Translations under genes and position numbers: made by a program | Shown here: piece after piece, positions 1 through 4,935 of the stretch | How the letters are laid out: each line of letters begins with the position of its first letter | Position numbering within the stretch: position 1 is the first letter of the stretch | The notes under the pieces: generated by a model | Database searches by the model: none | Told to the model about the DNA's origin: nothing | Seen by the model: the letters and a program-made list of their open reading frames with translations, nothing else | Assembly: GCA_031265725.1 (NCBI GenBank) | Contig: JAISCH010000199.1 | Location: forward strand, 1 to 5,582 | Reading direction: 5' to 3' | Source of the DNA: Propionibacteriaceae bacterium | GTDB lineage: Bacteria > Actinomycetota > Actinomycetes > Propionibacteriales > Propionibacteriaceae | Length of the DNA stretch: 5,582 nucleotides

Positions 1-505
1 CATAGACTAACTGATCAAGATTTTGCTGCTCGAAAAGATAGTCAGCGATCTGTTGCCCATGATCAGCATCACGGGCATCCACCGCAAGCAGATTCGCTGA
101 AGACCATTCAGTGAGCGCACCCAGCTCGGTCAACTTCTTCTCCACAGTGTCACGGTTGCCCCGCATCGACTCCTCGAAGTAAACCCGGAACACATAACGA
201 CCCGATCTGGACACCACACAACTCACCACATGTTGCCGATCACCAGACTCTGTTTGGACCACAGTTTCCAAATGTGTTTTAACCACATCCCCCAAAGCGA
301 TGTCATAAAGAAAGAACGGAATACAGCAAACCTCAAACTCATCCTCAGAAATCTGCCGACACCACAACTCCTCGAACCATCTTGCCCCATCAGATAGCTG
401 ATAAGGTGGCTCATCAGGTAGCTGCGCAAGAATAATGTTATTCACCCGGTCACGCCAAACTGGATTACGGTGAAGCGAATACTTGTTAAGAGACTGACTC
501 ATCAT
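1..505 (-). CDS. DUF4265-family protein, probable immunity-array member (3' end cut by window edge)
   Basis: The minus-strand frame is open from 568 down to the left edge, and 168 residues are visible from the ATG at 505. The stretch IPFF (residues 62-65) followed by LGDVV (71-75), then SRSG..VFRV (99-108), matches the usual DUF4265 pattern: a short beta-rich domain with N-IPFF, a GDVV turn and an S-G-x-x-x-x-R-V strand. DUF4265 proteins are about 150-180 residues long, so little should be missing. Biochemical function is unknown. The family often sits in arrays of small immunity genes, and here it follows a SUKH gene on the same strand. The start is uncertain: three GTG codons (514, 511, 508) directly precede ATG 505 and ATG 502, with no clear ribosome binding site, and GTG 526 is also in frame. 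Family call is fairly sure; the immunity role is inferred from neighbours. Confidence 0.72.
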   Translation of the reverse strand, partial: MMSQSLNKYSLHRNPVWRDRVNNIILAQLPDEPPYQLSDGARWFEELWCRQISEDEFEVCCIPFFLYDIALGDVVKTHLETVVQTESGDRQHVVSCVVSRSGRYVFRVYFEESMRGNRDTVEKKLTELGALTEWSSANLLAVDARDADHGQQIADYLFEQQNLDQLVY

Positions 506-619
506 CACCACCACGTAGCCGACCACGGACCTGTATACCCAGCCGGTGGAGTCACTGGGAAGTCCCTAGCACCCTTTGAAACATTACAGTGAGGACACGC
601 CGTCTGTGCATTTTCAAAC

Positions 620-1057
620 TCATTCCTCATCTAGCCTGAGTCCCATCCGTGCTGTGCAATCCAGGAAGTTCGTGTACTCTGTCCGGCAAAACCCTTCCTC
701 GTCGGTCACAAATATCAGCACCATGTCGACGCACACCCCATCCTCGACTGGGAAACCATAATAACCTCCACCGCCGTCATCATCGAAAGCCACAAAAGAA
801 GGAACATCCCTCGGTTGGCGATAGACGATCCAATCATTGCTGGAAGGGTCAGCGGAATACGTTTGCGCGTAACAAAAGCCCCCACCGCCGAACTCCTTCA
901 AGAACCATCTGTAGTCGTCGGGCAGGCGGGCACCCAAAGCAGCCTCAGTCTGCGCTAGAACCTCATCACTAGGAGGAAGATCACATTCTAAGGAAAACGC
1001 AAAAGGATCAGTGATCTTACAAACAGCAACATGTGCAAGAAATTCTTCCCTAGTCAT
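620..1057 (-). CDS. SUKH (SMI1/KNR4) family immunity-like protein
   Basis: This 145-residue protein shows the SUKH core: a helix with E..L...E..LG (residues 32-42), then LPDDYRWFLKEFGGG (45-59), the hallmark 'LP.dY..FL...GGG' segment. An acidic beta-rich C-terminal half follows, ending in ..RLDEE. Length is normal for single-domain SUKH proteins. SUKH proteins are best known as immunity proteins that bind and block nuclease or other toxin domains of polymorphic toxin systems; the net acidic composition here fits that. The specific target cannot be read from the sequence. The ATG at 1057 has GAGGAG at 1065-1060, only 2 nt from the start, closer than usual. It lies 35 bp behind the unknown gene at 1093-1494 and 114 bp ahead of the DUF4265 gene, all on the same strand, so co-transcription is likely. 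Confidence 0.82.
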   Translation of the reverse strand: MTREEFLAHVAVCKITDPFAFSLECDLPPSDEVLAQTEAALGARLPDDYRWFLKEFGGGGFCYAQTYSADPSSNDWIVYRQPRDVPSFVAFDDDGGGGYYGFPVEDGVCVDMVLIFVTDEEGFCRTEYTNFLDCTARMGLRLDEE

Positions 1058-1092
1058 AACTCCTCACTTCGATCAATTGTCGTAATTGGCAA

Positions 1093-1494
1093 CTACTCTG
1101 GATTACATTCTTCCAAATCGATCCCATACTCCGCCTTCACATCTTCAACGAATTCATGACTTCCTATAGCAGGCAGCCGCGCATACCACCAAAGAGCACT
1201 CGGACGAACCTCTGGACCATCTGCTAGCAGCGCTCTCATCCGTCCATCGATACGTGCTACAGCACTCTTGTAAGCAGACCACTCTGGATAACAATCCAAT
1301 GCATCACTTTGCAAAGCACATTCGAGAACATCCCGCACAGACAAATCATTCATATATTCATAAAAAGAAAAACGATACCCGCCAGAAATTTCATCAGCAA
1401 GCTCTTCCCAAACATCCACATATGTCACAGGTGCCCAATTCAAGCTCCTGCCTCTTGGATTAACTATCGAACGAAAGTTCTCAATAAAACCCAC
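1093..1494 (-). CDS. hypothetical protein, candidate immunity protein of unrecognised family
   Basis: I do not recognise this 133-residue protein. Visible features are an aromatic N-terminal half (NWAPV, then GGYRFSFYEYMNDLSVRD ending at about residue 55), an acidic middle, a WWYARLP segment (102-108), and an acidic C-terminus ending EECNPE. There is no signal peptide or membrane segment, so it is probably cytosolic. It is the first gene of a same-strand trio with SUKH and DUF4265 genes and directly follows a possible toxin stub, the usual place for the cognate immunity gene. The frame extends up to a TTG at 1515. I prefer the GTG at 1494 because AGGAGG at about 1503-1498 lies inside the longer version; its spacing to GTG is short (4-5 nt), so the start is not certain. 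Coding status is well supported; function is inference from context. Confidence 0.65.
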   Translation of the reverse strand: MGFIENFRSIVNPRGRSLNWAPVTYVDVWEELADEISGGYRFSFYEYMNDLSVRDVLECALQSDALDCYPEWSAYKSAVARIDGRMRALLADGPEVRPSALWWYARLPAIGSHEFVEDVKAEYGIDLEECNPE

Positions 1495-1564
1495 CAATCC
1501 TCCTATTGATTTCAAAAATGCCGGATTGGATTATCATGTCTGGAAAATTAATATATTGCCAGTG

Positions 1565-1711
1565 CTAGATTTCACTCTTAAGTTCTTGAACTCTGGCATA
1601 CTTGCTCCACTTTTTAAAACCTGTCCTGCCTTCAGAGTCCATAATTATACTCTTAACAGTACTCTGCATAATGCTAAAAGCTGATCCGTCAGACGCAAAA
1701 TCGGGCGGTGC
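1565..1711 (-). pseudogene. possible 3' stub of a lost polymorphic-toxin gene
   Basis: From the codon after the siderophore gene's stop (1714-1712), the same minus-strand frame stays open for 48 codons to TAG at 1567-1565. The first codons are GC-rich and look like native flank. From about 1690 the DNA becomes AT-rich, and the product reads like the basic C-terminal end of a protein, with GRTGFKKWSKYARVQELKSEI as its last 21 residues apart from the first G (FKKWSKYARVQ at its core). No start codon with a ribosome binding site opens it; the internal ATGs at 1669 and 1642 would give only 34 or 25 residues. A toxin C-terminus followed within about 70 bp by immunity genes is the expected order in polymorphic toxin loci. 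A 48-codon open frame can arise by chance in such DNA, so this is a tentative call. Confidence 0.3.
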
Positions 1712-2515
1712 TCAGGGGTGGGCGACGCCTGCCCGCCAATAGCCGACGAATGCGATTCGGGATTTCGGCACGCCTGCGGAGAGTAGGTGGCTGCGGCCCT
1801 CGGTGGCAAGCGTCTGCTCTCCGGCGAGATATGCGGTTAGGGTGGCCGGGTACTCCGGCTGGAATTCTTTCAGCGCGGCCAGGGCTGCTGCCCCCGGTGT
1901 CGCCTGGGGATCGGCTCTGCTGATCCAACGCAGGTCGATTCCCTCGGGTGCGTCGGCTTGCTGAGCGTCGGCCAGTTCGGGGAGTTCGAGCAGCGCCAAC
2001 CCACGGGCTGCCCTGGGCAAGTCGCGCAGAATCCCCAAGATGGCGGATTGGGCCGACTCGTCTCCGGCCAACAGGTAGAAGCTGGTGTCCGGGATCGGAT
2101 CGAAACCGCAGCCTTGGTCGATCAGGGCGACCGGATCGCCCGGCTGCGCCCGCCCAGCCCAAACGCCGCCAATCCCGGCATCGCCGTGTGACACGAAATC
2201 AATGTCCACTTCTCCGGCTTCGGGCCGATGCTGGCGCACAGTGTAATTCCGAACCGCCAATCGGTCAGCCAGCCCGGAAGCCTTGAATTTGAGGTAACCG
2301 GTCATTCCGAATTGTTTTGGCAATGCGGTGAAATCAATCTCGCCTTCGTCACGGGGCAGGAAGAGCCGGAACCAGTGGTCGTAACCGCGCCTTGGCAACC
2401 GGCGCAGATCGTCCCCTTTGATAGTCACCCGGATGATATGCGGACTGATCCGTTCCGCGCGCCCGACTTCAGCCAGATACAGCCCGCGCTGGCCGCCTGC
2501 GTCCTTGAATGCCAT
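1712..2515 (-). CDS. siderophore-interacting protein, FAD/NAD(P)H ferric-siderophore reductase
   Basis: This 267-residue cytosolic flavoprotein is of the SIP / ViuB type. It is expected to reduce Fe(III) in imported ferric siderophores with NAD(P)H electrons, releasing Fe(II). The order is typical: an N-terminal FAD-binding barrel with the flavin motif RNYTVR (89-94) and DFVSHG (106-111), followed by W and PGD; then the SIP C-terminal domain with LLAGDESAQSAI (138-149), AGEQTL (221-226) and the C-terminal GYWRAG (258-263). Length and ends agree with the family, so the gene looks intact. The ATG at 2515 has AGGAG at 2526-2522 with 6-nt spacing. A DtxR/IdeR box lies 56 bp upstream, predicting repression by iron-loaded regulator. 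No transporter or siderophore biosynthesis gene is visible next to it. The sharp composition change begins just behind its stop, and no hairpin terminator is seen there. Confidence 0.9.
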   Translation of the reverse strand: MAFKDAGGQRGLYLAEVGRAERISPHIIRVTIKGDDLRRLPRRGYDHWFRLFLPRDEGEIDFTALPKQFGMTGYLKFKASGLADRLAVRNYTVRQHRPEAGEVDIDFVSHGDAGIGGVWAGRAQPGDPVALIDQGCGFDPIPDTSFYLLAGDESAQSAILGILRDLPRAARGLALLELPELADAQQADAPEGIDLRWISRADPQATPGAAALAALKEFQPEYPATLTAYLAGEQTLATEGRSHLLSAGVPKSRIAFVGYWRAGVAHP

Positions 2516-2570
2516 CTCGATCTCCTATCACCAAATTGCCGATGGCGCTGAGCGACATCGCATACATATT

Positions 2571-2589
2571 TTAGGTAAGGCTATCCTAA
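2571..2589. promoter_or_regulatory. DtxR/IdeR-type iron box
   Basis: TTAGGTAAGGCTATCCTAA matches the DtxR/IdeR consensus TTAGGTTAGGCTAACCTAA at 17 of 19 positions; the two differences (positions 7 and 14) are symmetric. It sits 56 bp upstream of the siderophore-interacting protein start, where it would cover the minus-strand promoter. In actinobacteria the Fe(II)-loaded regulator binds such boxes and represses iron-uptake genes. An effect on the divergent plus-strand gene, about 195 bp away, is less likely. No single sigma-70 promoter stands out on the minus strand; an AT-rich stretch at 2562-2572 is a possible -10 area. Confidence 0.88.
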
Positions 2590-2598
2590 TTTAACTGT

Positions 2599-2632
2599 CT
2601 TGATTTCAAGGCTGACCCCAACCAAGGTTGGG
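2599..2632. promoter_or_regulatory. two adjacent perfect inverted repeats, possible operator
   Basis: CTTGA-TT-TCAAG (2599-2610) and CCCAACC-AA-GGTTGGG (2617-2632) lie 6 bp apart, each with perfect arms and a 2-bp centre. Their centres are about 20 bp apart, two helical turns, so bound proteins would lie on the same face. They sit between the iron box and the divergent oxidoreductase gene. A 2-nt loop is too small for a good RNA hairpin, which favours DNA binding by a dimeric regulator over a terminator. No known regulator consensus is recognised. Confidence 0.35.
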
Positions 2633-2772
2633 CAGAATTAAGCCGATAAACTTCCCAGTTGGACAGACAAGACCACTTGGATTTGAAACTATGCCGAATG
2701 AGTCAAGTCTTGTTTTCTTCGGGTCTTAGCAATGTCCGATGCCAAGGCGGAACTTTGTGGGGCCACCGAGAC

Positions 2773-2779
2773 AAGGAGG
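2773..2779 (+). promoter_or_regulatory. ribosome binding site that fixes the ProC-like start
   Basis: AAGGAGG with 4-nt spacing to ATG 2784 is a near-perfect Shine-Dalgarno. It places the start at 2784 and not at the in-frame ATG 2739, whose extra 15 residues precede the Rossmann strand and match nothing in the family. Confidence 0.85.
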
Positions 2780-2783
2780 GACG

Positions 2784-3554
2784 ATGAAACGGATCGGCAT
2801 CATCGGAGTGGGAATCATAGGCGCGGCAGTTGCGAGAGGGCTGCTCGCCGGTCATGGCGACGCGGTGGAGCTTTTGCTCTCCCCGCGCGGCCGGGAGCGA
2901 GCCCAGGAATTAGCCGACGAATTCAGCAATGTCCGGGTTCTCGAATCGAATCAAGCGGTGCTGGACGCCTGCGATCAAGTGATCCTGGCCGTGCTGCGCC
3001 CGGTGGCTGAGGAGGTCATCGACGCGCTGCGTTTCCGTCCGGACCAGTTGGTCATCTCATTGGTGGGCGGCATGAAAGTGAACGAAGTGCGCACCCTGGC
3101 TGGGGTGGAGGATGTGGTCCGGCTGGTCCCGTTGCCGTTCATCGCGCAACTTGTCGGGCCGCTGGCCGTCTATCCGGCGAACGTGGAAGTCGAAGCGGTT
3201 TTCGGTGCCTTGGGCGAGTACCTTCCAGTCGCAGACGAGCGCGACTTCGACTCCATCGTGGTCATCTCAGCGCTGATGAGCCCTTACTACCTCGTCCTCA
3301 CCGAAGTGATCCGCTGGGGAATCGACCAAGGCCTGCGCCCCGAACTGGCCGCCCGTTACACCACTTCCCTCTTCGCAGCACTGCTCAGCCGGGGGCGCGG
3401 AGAGTCCACTGAAGAGTTGTTGGAGCTATGGCGGGAGATGACTCCCGGTGGCCTGAACGAGTTGGCGGTGGACTCGTTGCGAGCCGATGGGGCTGTCAGC
3501 GCTTGGTCAACTGCGATGAGCAAAGTGTTGGACCGGATTCGTCCACGCGACTGA
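2784..3554 (+). CDS. pyrroline-5-carboxylate reductase-like (ProC-like) NAD(P)-binding oxidoreductase
   Basis: This 256-residue protein begins with a Rossmann strand and dinucleotide loop (MKRIGIIGVGIIGAAVARGL, G8-x-G10-x-x-G13). Further ProC-like elements follow: VILAVLRP (66-73, where ProC has 'ilavKPq'), ISLVGGM (91-97), and an all-helical C-terminal dimerisation part with TPGGLNE (210-216) where true ProC has 'sPGGTT'. ProC makes proline by reducing pyrroline-5-carboxylate with NAD(P)H. Several ProC positions differ here: the Lys after ILAV is absent, the 'MPNtPa' segment is LVPLPF (114-119), and TT of PGGTT is LN. A paralogue acting on a different imine or keto substrate is therefore more likely than the proline enzyme, and I give no gene symbol. 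It is divergent from the siderophore gene and appears monocistronic. Fold is sure; substrate is unknown. Confidence 0.83.
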   Translation: MKRIGIIGVGIIGAAVARGLLAGHGDAVELLLSPRGRERAQELADEFSNVRVLESNQAVLDACDQVILAVLRPVAEEVIDALRFRPDQLVISLVGGMKVNEVRTLAGVEDVVRLVPLPFIAQLVGPLAVYPANVEVEAVFGALGEYLPVADERDFDSIVVISALMSPYYLVLTEVIRWGIDQGLRPELAARYTTSLFAALLSRGRGESTEELLELWREMTPGGLNELAVDSLRADGAVSAWSTAMSKVLDRIRPRD

Positions 3555-3568
3555 CCGATCAAGCCGAC

Positions 3569-3719
3569 CAATACCCGTACGAACGGGAGTGATCCAGGCT
3601 GCCACTCCACCGTGGTCTGAGAAGTAAAAATTTTCCCGCGCAAAGCGGGGGTGATTCCTCGATGGTGGCCAAAACCCGATCAGGCCAGTCATTTTCCCCG
3701 CGCAAAGCAGGGATAGTTG
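3569..3719 (+). CRISPR. decayed type I-E-like CRISPR mini-array (three degenerate repeats, two spacers)
   Basis: Three copies of a repeat resembling the I-E consensus (TTTTCCCCGCGCaAGCGGGGgTGATCC style) lie at about 3569-3595, 3630-3658 and 3691-3719. The shared blocks sit 61-62 bp apart, the I-E period: CCCG at 3574 and 3635, GTGAT at 3589 and 3651, GCGCAAAGC at 3638 and 3700. Copies 2 and 3 agree at about 23 of 30 aligned columns; copy 1 agrees with copy 2 at about 19 of 29. Copy 1 keeps a hairpin with changed stem bases (CCCGT/ACGGG) and copy 2 has CCCGC/GCGGG. Intervening segments are 34 nt (3596-3629) and 32 nt (3659-3690). No cas genes or AT-rich leader are seen; copy 1 begins 15 bp after the oxidoreductase stop. 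It is probably an inactive remnant; copy 1 could instead serve as that gene's terminator. Confidence 0.62.
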
Positions 3720-3724
3720 ACCAG

Positions 3725-3746
3725 CCACAGCCGTAATAGCTGGTGG
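3725..3746 (-). terminator. weak hairpin behind the esterase gene
   Basis: Directly after the esterase stop codon (3750-3748), the minus strand can fold CCACCAGC against GCTGTGG with one bulged base and a 7-nt loop. No T-run follows, so intrinsic termination is doubtful. It also lies next to the third CRISPR-like repeat. Confidence 0.25.
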
Positions 3747-3747
3747 A

Positions 3748-4710
3748 TCAACCTAACTGTCGTTGGAAGAATTCGATTGTGTCCACATCGTCCAGCAATT
3801 CGCCGGACTCGTGCCCGTTGTGGCTCCAACTCTGCAATTCTTTTGGTCCCAGATAGTTGTTGAAGACGGCGTACACCGTTGACGGCGGGCAGATGACGTC
3901 CATCAGGCCGACTGTGAGATGGATCGGGATGCGCGCTTGGCGGGCGAAGTTCACCGAGTCGAAATAGCTGAGCACGTCGTAGACGCTCTCCACCCGGTCC
4001 CGGTGGCGGGCCAGGTACTCAGTGAGCTCCGAATAGGGCTTCTCGTCGGTCATTTCCACCGCATGACGGATATCGGATAGGAACGGGACCTTCGCCGACG
4101 CGGCGACCAGCGAATCGGACAGCCCGGCGACAGCGAGGGTCATTGCCCCGCCCTGGCTGCCCCCGGTGGCGAAGATCCGACTGGAGTCAACCTGCTCAAA
4201 CTCCGCACAGGCGTCAACGGCCAGGACCGCATCGGTGAGCAGCCTGCGATAGTAATAGCCCTCTTTGGTCTCAATGCCTTTGGTCATCACTCCGGGCACT
4301 TGCGGCCCGGTGGGCCACGGATCAGCGGTGTCGCCGACCGACCACAACGACCCCTGTCCCCTGGTGTCCATCTGGAAGTGGGCGAATCCGGCGCTGGCGA
4401 AATGCAGGGACGCGAGGGCGTGCCCCCGGCCACCGCCGTACCCCACATACTCGACTATCGCCGGCAGCGGGCCGTCAACCCCGCGCGGCACCCGCAGCCA
4501 AGCCTTGATCGGATCACCCATGAACCCGCTGAAAGTGACGTCATAAATGTCGAGAGTGGTGAGGGCGGTATCCAACCGGTGCAGCACGCTGGCTTGCCGA
4601 AGACCCCTGGATTGAGCGAGAGTGTCCTCCCAGAAAGCGGCGAAGTCATCGGGAAGCGTGGTCTTACCCTGGTAATTTTCAAGTTCCGCGACGGACAGAT
4701 CGTGCAGCAT
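3748..4710 (-). CDS. CE7-family acetyl (xylan) esterase / cephalosporin-C deacetylase
   Basis: This 320-residue alpha/beta-hydrolase should remove acetyl groups from short xylo-oligosaccharides and similar small acetyl esters. Numbering from the start chosen here, it shows the CE7 signatures in order: a short DLSVAELENY N-terminus, DFAAFWEDTL, VEYVGYGGGRG with the oxyanion Tyr (about 91), MDTRGQGS (114-121), the nucleophile elbow GGSQGG with Ser185, the acid Asp271 in VGLMDVICPPST, and His300 in HNGHESGE. Spacing and total length match the roughly 320-residue family. There is no signal peptide, so it is cytosolic like other CE7 enzymes and presumably acts on imported sugars. ATG 4716 is also in frame; I prefer ATG 4710 because CGAGGA at 4722-4717 is 6 nt from 4710 but abuts 4716, and CE7 proteins usually begin M-x-x-D-L. 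No sugar transporter or glycosidase is adjacent. Confidence 0.92.
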   Translation of the reverse strand: MLHDLSVAELENYQGKTTLPDDFAAFWEDTLAQSRGLRQASVLHRLDTALTTLDIYDVTFSGFMGDPIKAWLRVPRGVDGPLPAIVEYVGYGGGRGHALASLHFASAGFAHFQMDTRGQGSLWSVGDTADPWPTGPQVPGVMTKGIETKEGYYYRRLLTDAVLAVDACAEFEQVDSSRIFATGGSQGGAMTLAVAGLSDSLVAASAKVPFLSDIRHAVEMTDEKPYSELTEYLARHRDRVESVYDVLSYFDSVNFARQARIPIHLTVGLMDVICPPSTVYAVFNNYLGPKELQSWSHNGHESGELLDDVDTIEFFQRQLG

Positions 4711-4935
4711 TGCCATTCCTCGTCATCTCAGCAAGATTGATTGATCGCACTCAGGATATGCGCTGGACAACACCATTGCGCGCCCTTCCCATTTCCCATT
4801 CCGTACCTCGGCTAGATTCTTGCGGTAAGTTACCCGTTTTAGCTCACGCTACGGTTTGTGCTGTGCGGACGACACCGAGCATTACTCGTTCAGATCATTT
4901 TACGGTCCACGCGCTGCGGCATGGCTCCGCCGCAA
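4711..4935. other. intergenic region between the helical-repeat gene and the esterase gene
   Basis: This gap holds no credible gene. It contains a GC hairpin next to the upstream gene and a small inverted repeat, GGTAA-G-TTACC (4824-4834), about 115 bp ahead of the esterase start. The latter could be a regulator site but is short. No clear sigma-70 promoter was found on the minus strand; TTACCG...17 nt...TACGGA is the best and is poor. Confidence 0.4.
4915..4934 (-). terminator. GC hairpin behind the helical-repeat gene
   Basis: TGCGGC and GCCGCA form a perfect 6-bp stem with an 8-nt loop, beginning 1 nt after the stop codon on the minus strand. The downstream RNA is GC-rich before a short TAAAAT, so there is no true U-tract; actinobacterial terminators often lack one. 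It supports separate transcription of the esterase. Confidence 0.42.

Noticed and set aside
223..429. 68-residue minus-strand ORF in another frame
   Set aside because: It lies inside the DUF4265 gene in a shifted frame and has a low-complexity, Trp/Met/Ser-rich composition with no ribosome binding site.
649..972. 107-residue plus-strand ORF opposite the SUKH gene
   Set aside because: Composition rich in Pro, Arg, Ser and His, typical of an antisense shadow; the SUKH frame is clearly the coding one.
1495..1515. Extended start (TTG 1515) of the unknown immunity-like gene
   Set aside because: The AGGAGG ribosome binding site lies inside this extension, so GTG 1494 fits better.
1644..1649. TATAAT on the minus strand as -10 of the immunity array
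   Set aside because: No acceptable -35 element lies 16-18 bp upstream, and such hexamers are common in this AT-rich stretch.
1689..2162. 157-residue minus-strand ORF in another frame of the siderophore gene
   Set aside because: Arg/Pro/Gly-rich shadow of a high-GC gene; the SIP frame carries all family motifs.
2667..2713. ACAAGAC / GTCTTGT inverted repeat ahead of the ProC-like gene
   Set aside because: Arms of 7 bp with a 33-nt loop are weak, with no compatible terminator or riboswitch pattern; not enough to call a feature.
3515..3540. A fourth CRISPR-like repeat (GCAAAG at 3520) two periods before copy 2
   Set aside because: It lies within the ProC-like coding region in well-supported codons and shares only a few bases with the repeat; coincidence is the simplest explanation.
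4300..4740. 146-residue plus-strand ORF opposite the esterase
   Set aside because: Antisense shadow of the CE7 gene, with no ribosome binding site and no recognisable domain.
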